Shown here: piece after piece, positions 24,956 through 33,524 of the stretch
Position numbering within the stretch: position 1 is the first letter of the stretch
Layout: the number at the start of each line of letters is the position of its first letter
NCBI RefSeq assembly: GCF_001305675.1
Contig: NZ_CP011853.1
Span: forward strand, 868,001 to 932,000
DNA: 64,000 bases
Direction of reading: 5' to 3'
From: Gordonia phthalatica
GTDB lineage: Bacteria; Actinomycetota; Actinomycetes; Mycobacteriales; Mycobacteriaceae
Notes under the pieces: generated by a model
Told to the model about the DNA's origin: nothing
What the model saw: only the letters and a program-made list of their open reading frames with translations
The model's database searches: none
Program-made: the position numbers and the translations under genes

Positions 24956-25449
24956 CCTCGGCAGAAGGCGCGAAGCGCGTCACCCAGCGTGGCCTCTGGT
25001 ACGAGGAGTTCGAGGTCGGCACCGTCTACGAGCACCGCCCGGGACGGACCATCACCGAGGCCGACAACACCCTGTTCACCACGCTGACGATGAACACGCA
25101 GGCGCTCCACCTCGACGCCGCGTGGTCGGCGACGCAGCCCGGCTTCGGCGGGCAGCGGCTCGTCAACTCGATGCTGACCCTGTCGACCATCGTCGGGCTG
25201 TCGGTGGCACAGCTGACGCAGGGCACCCTCGTCGCCAACCTCGGCTTCCACGAGATCGCGTTCCCAGCGCCGATGTTCGCCGGCGACACCCTCTACGGCG
25301 AGACCGAGTGCACCGGCAAGCGGCTCTCCAAGTCACGCCCGGGGGAGGGGATCATCGACCTCACCCACATCGGCCGCAACCAGGACGGCGTCGTCGTGGC
25401 CCGCGCCTCGCGGTCGACGCTCGTCCGCGTCCGCCCCGAGGAGGGCTGA
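24952..25449 (+). CDS. MaoC-family enoyl-CoA hydratase (Rv2499c-like)
   Basis: A 165-aa single hot-dog domain protein. The central helix and hydratase motif region reads ITEADNTLFTTLTMN, followed by GFHEIAFPAPMFAGDTLY, which is typical of MaoC hydratases. In M. tuberculosis the equivalent gene sits between fadE19 and citE. Its role is hydration of a C5/C6 unsaturated acyl-CoA in leucine or itaconate dissimilation, by family and context. It is translationally coupled to the dehydrogenase gene. Confidence 0.85.
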   Translation: MTSAEGAKRVTQRGLWYEEFEVGTVYEHRPGRTITEADNTLFTTLTMNTQALHLDAAWSATQPGFGGQRLVNSMLTLSTIVGLSVAQLTQGTLVANLGFHEIAFPAPMFAGDTLYGETECTGKRLSKSRPGEGIIDLTHIGRNQDGVVVARASRSTLVRVRPEEG

Positions 25450-25453
25450 CGAC

Positions 25454-26287
25454 GTGGCAGAGATGTGGACCCCGACCGGCCCGGCACTCCTGTTCTGCCC
25501 GGCCGACCGCCCCGAGCGGTACAGCAAGGCCCTCGACCGCGCCGACATGGTGATCCTCGACCTCGAAGACGCGGTCGCCCCGGTCAACAAGGCCGCTGCC
25601 CGCGAGGCGCTCATCGGCAACCCCGTCGCCGCCGACCGGGTGATCGTGCGGATCAACCCCGCCGACACCGCCGAGCACGCCCACGACCTCGACGCGGTGC
25701 AGTCGACGTCGTACCGCCTCGTCATGCAGGCCAAAGTGGAGTCCGCCGCACAGGTCACGGCCCACGGACTGCCGACCATCGCCCTCATCGAGACCCCGCT
25801 CGGCGCCCTCCGCGTCGAAGAGATCGCCGCAGCCCCCAACTGCGTCGGCCTCATGTGGGGTGCCGAAGACCTCGCCGCAGGCATGGGCGGAACGTCCAGC
25901 CGGTTCGAAGACGACGAAGCGCACCCCGGCCGCTACCGCGACATCGCCCGCTACGTCCGCGCCCGCGTCCGCCTCACCGCGGCCGCCCTCGGCGTCGCCG
26001 CCATCGACTCGGTCCACATCGACATCGCCGACGTCGACGGACTCCGCGCCGAAGTCCGTGACGCCGTCGCCCAGGGCTACACCGCCACCGCCTGCATCCA
26101 CCCCAGCCAGGCCGCGCCCATCCGCGAGGGATATGCGCCGTCGGCCGAGCGGGTGGAGTGGGCACGCGCCGTCATGGCGGGAGCCCTCGAGCACGACGGC
26201 GGCGTCTTCGCCCTCGACGGGGAGATGATCGATGGGCCGGTGATTGCCCAGGCCCGTGCAGTTCTCTCCAGGGTCACGTCGGCGTGA
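25454..26287 (+). CDS. CitE-like beta-hydroxyacyl-CoA lyase (HpcH/HpaI family)
   Basis: A 277-aa Mg-dependent TIM-barrel lyase. PALLFCPADRPERYSKAL, DLEDAV (metal/acid site), IALIETPLGAL and MWGAEDLAAGMGG are characteristic of CitE-like proteins without the citrate lyase complex. The M. tuberculosis homologue Rv2498c cleaves citramalyl-CoA and (R)-HMG-CoA and links itaconate and leucine catabolism. The same last step is inferred here, yielding acetyl-CoA plus acetoacetate or pyruvate. GTG start, 4 bp after the hydratase stop. Confidence 0.88.
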   Translation: MAEMWTPTGPALLFCPADRPERYSKALDRADMVILDLEDAVAPVNKAAAREALIGNPVAADRVIVRINPADTAEHAHDLDAVQSTSYRLVMQAKVESAAQVTAHGLPTIALIETPLGALRVEEIAAAPNCVGLMWGAEDLAAGMGGTSSRFEDDEAHPGRYRDIARYVRARVRLTAAALGVAAIDSVHIDIADVDGLRAEVRDAVAQGYTATACIHPSQAAPIREGYAPSAERVEWARAVMAGALEHDGGVFALDGEMIDGPVIAQARAVLSRVTSA

Positions 26288-26350
26288 TTCTCGTGGAGGG
26301 CCGGTCGCGGCGGGGATCGGGGCCGCGTTGCCTCGGTAGTCCTCGGGCCC

Positions 26351-26459
26351 GGTCGGAGCGGGTGCTCGGACCGTGTCACCTCGGCAGTCCTCGCTCCTCG
26401 GCTAGCGCCTCGTCCCTGCGGAGAGCTCGGCGATCACGGTCCGAGCACCCGCTCCGACC
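26351..26459. repeat. Palindromic element, copy B (51-bp core with 25-bp perfect arms)
   Basis: The core at 26379-26429 is identical to copy A. It is flanked by arms 26351-26375 and 26435-26459 that are perfect reverse complements (starting GGTCGGAGCGGG). The arm sequence differs completely from the arms of copy D at 49201-49313, though the core is shared. Transcribed, this would form a 25-bp stem topped by the core. Confidence 0.9.
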
Positions 26460-26490
26460 TCGTTTCGTCGTCTCTCCGCCATCTCCCCGC

Positions 26491-26535
26491 TGGTTGAGCC
26501 GTCGCGAGGCGCTAGCCGAGCGGCGTGTCGAAACC
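26491..26535 (+). repeat. Dispersed TTGAGC..GTCGAAA repeat, copy 2
   Basis: It begins TGGTTGAGC and ends GTGTCGAAACC, matching the borders of the copies at 12302 and 40694. Its middle contains GAGGCGCTAGCCGAG, which also occurs (reverse complement) in the 51-bp core, so the two repeat families share sequence. Confidence 0.7.
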
Positions 26536-26644
26536 TCGCTGAACCAGCGAGAGTGTCAGCGGTCGCTCAATCAGCGCGAGGGGACAGCGGTGATAGACCA
26601 AGCTTTTTCTTACAGCGGTAGATCGAATACCTACGGAGGACACC

Positions 26645-28285
26645 ATGACTGAAACCGAAGGCCAGGGATTGTCGTACGCGAAGGGCGGGAGTGAGCCCGC
26701 GCTGCTGACGGACACCATTGGGCGGACGTTCGCGGCGACCGCGGCGAAGTATCCCGACGTCGCGGCGCTCATCGACGCCGCCGTCGACCGCACTTGGACG
26801 TGGACCGAACTGCGGCGCGACGTCCTCGCCCTCGCCGCGGGCATGATGCGGCACGGCGTGCAGCCCGGCGACCGCGTCGGACTGTGGGCGCCCAACCGCT
26901 TCGAATGGGTCCTCACCCAGTTCGCCGCCGCCGAGATCGGCGCGATCCTCGTCGTCATCAACCCGTCGTACCGCCGCCACGAGCTGGCCTACGCCCTCAA
27001 ACAGTCCGGAACCAGTCTCGTACTGTCGGCGGAACGCTTCCGCGACTCCGAATACGCGGTCATGCTGAACGACGTCCGCGACCAGACTCCGGACCTCCGC
27101 GAAGTGGTCCTCTTCGAATCCGACGCCTTCACCGAGATGCTCGCCGAGCCCTCCGCCGACGAACTCGCGACGATCGCCGACATCGCGGCAGGTCTGAAGG
27201 CCGAAGACCCGATCAACATCCAGTACACGTCCGGCACCACGGGCTCGCCGAAGGGCGTCACCCTGACGCACCTCAACATCGGCAACAACGGCTACATGGT
27301 CGGCGCACTCCTCGACTACACCGAGGCCGACCGCATCTGCCTTCCGGTGCCCTTCTACCACTGCTTCGGCATGGTGATGGGCAACCTCGCGTCCATCTCG
27401 CTGGGCGCCGCGATGGTGATCCCCGGTCCCGCGTTCGATCCGAAGGCCACCCTGGCGGCCGTCGAGAAGTACCGCTGCACCAGCCTCTACGGCGTCCCGA
27501 CCATGTTCATCGCCGAGCTCGCCCTTCTCGATGCGGGTTCTGAATTCGACCTGTCGTCGCTGCGGACCGGCATCATGGCCGGCTCACCCTGCCCCGAGCA
27601 GGTGATGCGCCGAGTCATCGACGAGATGAACATGTCGCAGGTGTCCATCTGCTACGGCATGACCGAGACCAGTCCGGTCTCCACCCAGACCCGCATGGAC
27701 GACGCCATGGACCTGCGCGTCGCCACCGTCGGTCGCGTGTGCCCGCACCTCGAGATCAAGATCGCCGACCCGATCACCGGCGAGACCCTGCCTTACGGGG
27801 AGACCGGAGAGTTCCGCACCCGCGGCTACTCCGTCATGAAGGGATACTGGAACGACCCGGAGAAGACCGCCGACGCGATCGACGGCGACGGCTGGATGCG
27901 CACCGGCGACCTCGGCGTGATGAGCGACGACGGCTACGTCCGCATCACCGGACGCATCAAGGACATGGTGATCCGCGGCGGCGAGAACATCTACCCGCGC
28001 GAGATCGAGGAGTTCCTCTACACTCACCCCGACATCGTCGACGCGCAGGTCATCGGCGTCCCCGACGAGAAGTACGGCGAAGAGTTGATGGCGTGGGTCC
28101 GCGTCAAGGACGGCGCCGAGATCACCGCCGACGCGATCCGGGAGTTCGCGACCGGGCACATCTCGCGTCATAAGATCCCCAAGTATGTGCATGTGGTCGA
28201 TGAGTTCCCGATGACCGTCACCGGCAAGGTGAGGAAGGTGGAGATGCGCGAGAAGTCGATCGAGTTCCTGGGACTCGGGTCGTGA
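26645..28285 (+). CDS. AMP-dependent acyl-CoA synthetase (FadD35-like)
   Basis: A 546-aa adenylate-forming ligase. The P-loop YTSGTTGSPKGVTLTH is near residue 197, followed by YGMTETSP, RTGDLGVM, and GRIKDMVIRGGENIYPREIE with the hinge. The C-terminal catalytic Lys is in MTVTGKVRKVEM. It activates a carboxylic acid to the CoA thioester, probably feeding the catabolic cluster upstream; fadD35 is in the equivalent M. tuberculosis cluster. A perfect GGAGG precedes the ATG. The stop overlaps the following start by 4 bp. Confidence 0.88.
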   Translation: MTETEGQGLSYAKGGSEPALLTDTIGRTFAATAAKYPDVAALIDAAVDRTWTWTELRRDVLALAAGMMRHGVQPGDRVGLWAPNRFEWVLTQFAAAEIGAILVVINPSYRRHELAYALKQSGTSLVLSAERFRDSEYAVMLNDVRDQTPDLREVVLFESDAFTEMLAEPSADELATIADIAAGLKAEDPINIQYTSGTTGSPKGVTLTHLNIGNNGYMVGALLDYTEADRICLPVPFYHCFGMVMGNLASISLGAAMVIPGPAFDPKATLAAVEKYRCTSLYGVPTMFIAELALLDAGSEFDLSSLRTGIMAGSPCPEQVMRRVIDEMNMSQVSICYGMTETSPVSTQTRMDDAMDLRVATVGRVCPHLEIKIADPITGETLPYGETGEFRTRGYSVMKGYWNDPEKTADAIDGDGWMRTGDLGVMSDDGYVRITGRIKDMVIRGGENIYPREIEEFLYTHPDIVDAQVIGVPDEKYGEELMAWVRVKDGAEITADAIREFATGHISRHKIPKYVHVVDEFPMTVTGKVRKVEMREKSIEFLGLGS

Positions 28286-30219
28286 CCGTCTTCGACCGGT
28301 TCGCCGAGAAGCTCTCCGAGCGGACCGGAACATCGCTCACCTCGTACAACGGCGTCTGGCAGTACTCGGTCGACGACCTGCCCGGCTTCTGGCGCACCGT
28401 CTGGGAGTTCTTCGCCCTCGACGAGATCGCCGAGACGCCGCTCGCCGACGGCGATGCCGCCGTCCTCGCCGACGCCACCATGCCGGGCGCCGTCTGGTTC
28501 CCGGACATCGAGCTGAATTACGCCGACGCCATTCTGCGGCACGCCGATCTGCCCGGCGAGGCGATCGTCGGGCTCGACGAGGACGGCAACCGCGTCGCCG
28601 TCAGCTGGGCGGAGCTCCCGGTCCGAGTCGGCGCCGTCGCCCATGCGATGCGCGAGCTCGGCGTGGGACGGGGCGACGTGGTGTCGGCGTACCTGCCCGA
28701 CATCCCCGAAGCCGTCATCGCCTTCCTGGCGACGGCGTCGCTCGGCGCCGTCTGGTCGGGTTGCGGTCAGGACTACGCACCCGAAGGCGCCGCCGGCCGA
28801 CTGGCACAGCTGGAGCCGAAGGTGCTGTTCTCCGCCGCCGGATACCGGTACAACGGCAAGGACATCGACAAGGTCGCCGACTCCGTCGAACTCGCCGGCC
28901 TGCTCGGCGACGTCACGCACATCATGGTCGACGCACCCGACGGGCAGGCGGGCGTCACGCCGTGGGCCGAGGTCATCGCCGACCAGTCGCACCGACCGGA
29001 ACCGGTGAAGGTGCCGTTCGACCACCCGCTGTGGGTGTTGTTCTCGTCCGGCACCACCGGCCGCCCGAAGGGCATCGTCCACGGGCACGGCGGCGTCGTC
29101 ATCGAGCACCTCAAGTGCACCGCGATCCAGTCCGACCTGGACGAGAACTCCGTGTTCTTCTGGCAGACCGCGCTCAGCTGGATGATGTGGAACTACCAGG
29201 TCGCGGGCCTGCTCGTCGGTGCCCGGATCGTCACGTACAGCGGTTCGGCGCTCTACCCGAACGCCGACCGGCTGTGGTCGGTGGTCGCCGACGAGCACGT
29301 CACCTTCTTCGGGACCAGCCCCGGCCAACTGCAGGCCTCCCGCAAGGCGGGGCTGCACCCCGGCGTCGAGCACGACCTGTCCGCGCTGAGCCTGCTCGGC
29401 AGTACCGGCTCCACCCTGGCTGCGGACCTCTTCGACTGGGTCGACGCAGAGGTCAAGGCCGACCTCCCGATCTCGTCGATCAGCGGCGGCACCGACGTCG
29501 TCTCCGCGTTCGCCGGCGGCACCACCGGTGTGCCGGTGGTCGCGGGCGAACTGTCCGCGCGCTTCCTCGGCGTCGCCCTCGAGGCGTGGTCGCCCAGCGG
29601 ACAGCCGCTCGTCGACGAGGTCGGCGAGATGGTGATCACCGAACCCATGCCGTCGATGCCGGTCATGTTCTGGAACGACCCGGACGGCGAGCGCTACCGC
29701 TCCGCGTACTTCACCCACGAGTGGGACGGCGACGGGCCGACTACACCGGTGTGGCGGCACGGTGACTGGGTCACCGTCACCGACCGCGGATCGCTGGTGA
29801 TCCACGGCCGCAGCGACGCCACTCTCAACCGGCACGGCATCCGCATGGGGTCGGCCGACATCTACGAGGTCGTCGAAGGCGTCCCGGAGATCGCGGAGGC
29901 CTTCGTCCTCGGGGTCGACGGCGCCGACGGCAAGTACTGGATGCCGCTGTTCGTGACATTGGTCTCCGGCGCGGAATTGACCGACGAACTCACGTCCCGC
30001 ATCGCCGCCGAAGTGAAGACGCGACTGTCGCCGCGGCACGTGCCCGACGAGATCGTCGTCGCCCCGGGCATCCCGCACACCAGGACCGGAAAGAAGCTCG
30101 AAGTGCCGGTCACAGCGATTCTGGCGGGTCATTCCGAGGTCAACGTGGATCCGAAATCCGTCGACGACTACTCGCTCATCGAGTGGTACGCCGAGCGGGG
30201 GCGCGCGCACCGCTGGTGA
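28282..30219 (+). CDS. Acetoacetate--CoA ligase (acetoacetyl-CoA synthetase)
   Basis: A 645-aa adenylate-forming enzyme of the AcsA-like branch. The N-terminal lead-in (LPGFWRTVWEFFAL, PGAVWFPDIELNYAD) is characteristic of acetoacetyl-CoA synthetases, and FSSGTTGRPKGIVHGHGG is the P-loop. TGKKLEVPV holds the catalytic Lys. It makes acetoacetyl-CoA from the acetoacetate released by leucine breakdown, allowing thiolysis to acetyl-CoA. In M. tuberculosis a CoA-transferase (ScoAB) is encoded in the same place. GTG start in a 4-bp overlap with the synthetase gene. Confidence 0.9.
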   Translation: MTVFDRFAEKLSERTGTSLTSYNGVWQYSVDDLPGFWRTVWEFFALDEIAETPLADGDAAVLADATMPGAVWFPDIELNYADAILRHADLPGEAIVGLDEDGNRVAVSWAELPVRVGAVAHAMRELGVGRGDVVSAYLPDIPEAVIAFLATASLGAVWSGCGQDYAPEGAAGRLAQLEPKVLFSAAGYRYNGKDIDKVADSVELAGLLGDVTHIMVDAPDGQAGVTPWAEVIADQSHRPEPVKVPFDHPLWVLFSSGTTGRPKGIVHGHGGVVIEHLKCTAIQSDLDENSVFFWQTALSWMMWNYQVAGLLVGARIVTYSGSALYPNADRLWSVVADEHVTFFGTSPGQLQASRKAGLHPGVEHDLSALSLLGSTGSTLAADLFDWVDAEVKADLPISSISGGTDVVSAFAGGTTGVPVVAGELSARFLGVALEAWSPSGQPLVDEVGEMVITEPMPSMPVMFWNDPDGERYRSAYFTHEWDGDGPTTPVWRHGDWVTVTDRGSLVIHGRSDATLNRHGIRMGSADIYEVVEGVPEIAEAFVLGVDGADGKYWMPLFVTLVSGAELTDELTSRIAAEVKTRLSPRHVPDEIVVAPGIPHTRTGKKLEVPVTAILAGHSEVNVDPKSVDDYSLIEWYAERGRAHRW

Positions 30220-30323
30220 TTCAAACGATGGACTGTGTTCAGCGTGCTGCCAGGACGGTGTATTAGCGTGGAGGCCGTTCGGCCATCACTGGGGGTGGCC
30301 CGTGCTTCACGAGGAGTGATTGG

Positions 30324-31211
30324 ATGACTTACCCGCAGTCGGGGTCCGGCTACGGCCAGGGCGATGCCGGCCAGCAGCAGTACGGTCAGCAGGCCGGTTA
30401 CGGTCAGCAGCAGTACGGACAGCAGGCGGGCTATGGCCAACAGCAGTACGGCCAGCAGCAGGCCGGCTACGGCCAGCAGCAGTACGGCTACCAGGCGCCG
30501 AAGCCGCCGAGCCAGGGGCTTCCGGCGAACACTCCTACGATCCTCGCAGGCGTTGTCGCCGCGCTCGGCATCATCACGCTGTTCTGCGGGTTCCTGCCGG
30601 GCGGCGGAACTGACTCCCAGACGGTCGAGGTGCCCGGCATGCCGGGGCTGAGCCAAACAGTGCAGGGGACCAACTTCAAGCTGTTCATCACGGCGTTCGC
30701 CACGCCGTGGGCGCTGCTCGCCGTTGCCGGCGTGATCGCTGCGATCACCTTCCTGCTCGCTGCCGAGAAGTGGGTCGTCGGTGTCATCACCTCGTTGACC
30801 GCGGTCAGCGCGTTGTCCACCATCTTCCTGTTCTTCGATGCCGACGGCATCAAGGCTGGAGCCATCATCCTGCTGATCACGTCGATCCTCGCGCTGATTG
30901 CGTCGGTTCTGTGGCTGCTCATCGAGACGGACAAGATCAAGACCGCTCCCGCCGTCGCCGCGGCCGCTCCCGCTGCCGCGGCGTCGGCCTACGGCTACGG
31001 CCAGCAGGCTCAGGCTCAGCAGCCGCAGCAGGCTCAGCAGTCCTACGGCCAGCCGTCCGCGCAGCCGACCTACCAGGCAGGCTCGGCCTACGGTCAGCCC
31101 GCCGCGCAGGGTTACGGTCAGCCGGACTCGTCGCCGTCGAACCCGGCCCCGGCCGCCGGTGACGCCGGTGCGACCACCGCGTTCCAGCAGCCGGACTCCG
31201 GCCAGCACTGA
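30324..31211 (+). CDS. DUF5336-type membrane protein with Gln/Tyr/Gly repeat tails (Rv0954-like)
   Basis: A 295-aa protein. Residues ~10-55 are tandem units close to QQYGQQAGYGQ (period 11 residues). Four hydrophobic segments follow (ILAGVVAALGIITLFCGF; WALLAVAGVIAAITFLLA; WVVGVITSLTAVSALSTIF; GAIILLITSILALIASVLW). The C-terminal ~70 residues are again rich in Gln, Ala, Tyr and Pro. Both tails are low-complexity and predicted disordered, on the same side of the membrane. It is the positional equivalent of Rv0954, an envelope membrane protein of uncertain function. A terminator follows. Confidence 0.82.
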   Translation: MTYPQSGSGYGQGDAGQQQYGQQAGYGQQQYGQQAGYGQQQYGQQQAGYGQQQYGYQAPKPPSQGLPANTPTILAGVVAALGIITLFCGFLPGGGTDSQTVEVPGMPGLSQTVQGTNFKLFITAFATPWALLAVAGVIAAITFLLAAEKWVVGVITSLTAVSALSTIFLFFDADGIKAGAIILLITSILALIASVLWLLIETDKIKTAPAVAAAAPAAAASAYGYGQQAQAQQPQQAQQSYGQPSAQPTYQAGSAYGQPAAQGYGQPDSSPSNPAPAAGDAGATTAFQQPDSGQH

Positions 31212-31221
31212 GTTCCATCCG

Positions 31222-31260
31222 AACGTCCCCGACAACCGCCAGCGGTCGTCGGGGACGTTT
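31222..31260 (+). terminator. Terminator after the DUF5336-type gene
   Basis: AACGTCCCCGAC pairs with GTCGGGGACGTT, and inside it ACCG pairs with CGGT around a CCAG loop, with one A-C mismatch. TTT and a T/C-rich run follow. It starts 11 bp past the stop codon. Confidence 0.88.
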
Positions 31261-31369
31261 GTCGTCTGGGCACCGGTTCCTGAGTCGCGGCTGTGGGTTC
31301 GAGCGCATTCGCGGGGTTCGCGGCGCGTCGAGAGGTGCCGTGCCGGGGAGCGTGCCACCCTCGTAGGTG

Positions 31370-32773
31370 ATGTCCGCGCCCACTACCGAATCACTGGCGA
31401 CCCGTCTGCGACAGGTCCGCCTGGACCGTCGTGCCGATCAGGCGCCGAAACTGCCCGCCACCTGGGACGTGATCAAGGTGGGCCTCACGGTCCCGACGTT
31501 CGCGTGGCTGGCTGCGGTGGCGCTGGTGTTGATCACCAAGGTCGCGGCGGGCGCCGGGTTCTCCGGTCTCGGATCGGCGACGGCGGCGGGCTGGCTCGCC
31601 ATGAACCAGACGGCGCTGATCATCGGCGGCGTCACCATCGGCGTCCTGCCGTTGGCCCCGACGCTGTTGATCGGTTACGGCACGTACCGCGTGGTGCGGC
31701 GCGCGACCGGCGACGCCGACTCGTTCAACGAAGTCCTCCGCGTCGCGGGCACCGCCGTGATCGGCCCCGTCCTCGCCACCGCGCTGGCTCTGGCCGTGGT
31801 GGCCGACGGGGTGTCGTCGGTCAGCCCCATCGGCAACCCGAATCCGCTGGCGGCCTTCGGCATGACGATCCTGATCCACGGCGTGGCCGCCGGTGCGGGC
31901 CTGCTTCCGCGAGTGCTGCCGCCGTTCCTCGACGAGTTCGCGATCGCGGCGTCGGACCGGGTCGGTGCGCGTGGCGGCGCAGCAGCCTTCTTCGCCCTGC
32001 TCTCCGGAGGCGCCGTCGCGGTCTTCGTCGGTTTCGCACTCCACTTCGACGAGATCCGCGCGATCACCGAGCAGGGCAACACGTTCGACGGCTACCTCGG
32101 TCTCACCGTCCTCTCGATCCTCTACCTGCCGAACTTCGTCGTCGGAGCCGCCGCCGTCGCGACCGGAGCGAGCGCGAGCCTGGGCAGTTCCGTCATCGAC
32201 GCACTCAGCACCCACCCCGGCACCGTGCCGCCGATCCCGATCGCGGCGATCGTGCCGACGTCGAACCTCGGCGCGTGGGGTGCGCTGCTCTTCCTGGTTC
32301 CGGCGATCGCGGGAATTCTGCTGGGCTGGTACACCCGCAGTGCCGACATCGTCGACCACCTGCGTGCCGTCGGCGTCGGCACCGCCGTCGCGTCACTGCT
32401 GATGGTGGTCGCGGCCGGACTGTCCGGCGGCACCCTCGGTGAACTGGGAGAGGCCGGCGTCGGGGTTCCCCTCGCGGGAGTCTTCACCTTCACCGCAGTC
32501 GGAATCGCCGCGGCCGTGACCGCGGGCGTCCTGTGGTTGGTCGGCTACCTGCGCGATCGTCGTGCCGGCGTCGCGGACGACGACTTCGAGGACCTCTTCG
32601 ACGAGGACGAGACTTTCGCAGACGACACCGACTTCGAGGACTTCGACGACTTCACAGACGTCGACGACGAGGATGCGCAGCCGGAGGACGGCGAGGTCGA
32701 CGCACCGGATCCGGATGCGGACGAGCTCGAATCGGCCGCGGCCGACGAGCCTTCGACCTCCGACCCGGCATGA
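31370..32773 (+). CDS. DUF6350-type polytopic membrane protein (Rv0955-like)
   Basis: A 467-aa protein with about ten hydrophobic segments and a long, strongly acidic C-terminal tail (repeated Asp/Glu such as DDFEDLFDEDETF). The N-terminus is short and cytoplasmic. It occupies the place of Rv0955 ahead of purN. Function is unknown. GTG directly before the chosen ATG is an alternative start. The acidic tail could bind cations or basic partners at the inner membrane face (inference). Confidence 0.8.
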   Translation: MSAPTTESLATRLRQVRLDRRADQAPKLPATWDVIKVGLTVPTFAWLAAVALVLITKVAAGAGFSGLGSATAAGWLAMNQTALIIGGVTIGVLPLAPTLLIGYGTYRVVRRATGDADSFNEVLRVAGTAVIGPVLATALALAVVADGVSSVSPIGNPNPLAAFGMTILIHGVAAGAGLLPRVLPPFLDEFAIAASDRVGARGGAAAFFALLSGGAVAVFVGFALHFDEIRAITEQGNTFDGYLGLTVLSILYLPNFVVGAAAVATGASASLGSSVIDALSTHPGTVPPIPIAAIVPTSNLGAWGALLFLVPAIAGILLGWYTRSADIVDHLRAVGVGTAVASLLMVVAAGLSGGTLGELGEAGVGVPLAGVFTFTAVGIAAAVTAGVLWLVGYLRDRRAGVADDDFEDLFDEDETFADDTDFEDFDDFTDVDDEDAQPEDGEVDAPDPDADELESAAADEPSTSDPA

Positions 32774-32903
32774 TCTCTCGCACTACCAACGCGTATAGCT
32801 GTCGGCCTTCGCGAAATGGGCGGATTTCGGCTGTGAACGTGGTGGCTGTGCGAGCGCCCGCCCTGCGCGCCGCCTCCCGCGCGGTTCCCACTAAGCTGTA
32901 CCC

Positions 32904-33524
32904 GTGACATCAGCTCAAGACGCCCGCGTACCCGTGGTCGTCATGGCATCTGGAACCGGATCGTTGATGGCCGCCATCATGGATCTCGCCGCCGCAGACG
33001 ACGCACCGTTCCAGGTGGTCGGCGTGGTGGTCGACCGTGATTGCGCGGCCGCCGATCGTGCGATCGACGCCGACATCCCCGTGATCCTGTGCTCGCTCCG
33101 CGACTACGACGACCGCTCCGCGTGGGACGCCGGGCTCACCGCGGCCGTCGCCGAACTCGCCCCCGAATGGGTGGTCACCGCCGGATTCATGAAGATCCTG
33201 GGACCGGAGTTCCTCGGCCGCTTCGGCGGTCGGATCGTGAACTCCCACCCGGCCCTGCTCCCGGCCTTCCCGGGCGCGCACGGCGTGTCCGACGCCCTCG
33301 CCTACGGAGTCAAGGTCACCGGAACCACGGTGCACCTGGTCGACGGCGGCGTCGACACCGGACCGATCCTCGCGCAGCGCATCGTGGAGGTGCTGCCCGA
33401 CGACACCGAAGAAACTCTCCACGAACGCATCAAAGAAGTCGAGCGCGTGCTGCTGCCGGAAACGGTGCACGCGGTCGTCACCCGTGGCGTTGTCACCGAT
33501 GGACGAAAGGCACACATCAAGTGA
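32904..33524 (+). CDS. purN: Phosphoribosylglycinamide formyltransferase
   Basis: A 206-aa enzyme of de novo purine synthesis, transferring formyl from 10-formyl-THF to GAR. VMASGTGSLMAAI is the phosphate-binding loop. NSHPALLPAFPGAHG carries the catalytic Asn/His, and DGGVDTGPI the catalytic Asp. TAAGCT six bases before the GTG suggests a leaderless start. It overlaps purH by 4 bp, so the two steps are translationally coupled. Confidence 0.95.
   Translation: MTSAQDARVPVVVMASGTGSLMAAIMDLAAADDAPFQVVGVVVDRDCAAADRAIDADIPVILCSLRDYDDRSAWDAGLTAAVAELAPEWVVTAGFMKILGPEFLGRFGGRIVNSHPALLPAFPGAHGVSDALAYGVKVTGTTVHLVDGGVDTGPILAQRIVEVLPDDTEETLHERIKEVERVLLPETVHAVVTRGVVTDGRKAHIK

Larger units (their letters stand above)
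26288..26644. other. Intergenic interval with two dispersed repeats
   Basis: No gene is seen. The interval holds the complete 109-bp palindromic element (26351-26459), a TTGAGC..GTCGAAACC repeat (26491-26535), a further CTCAATCAGCG fragment near 26570, and the leader of the next gene with a strong GGAGG. These suggest a transcription boundary between the two halves of the catabolic cluster. Confidence 0.7.
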
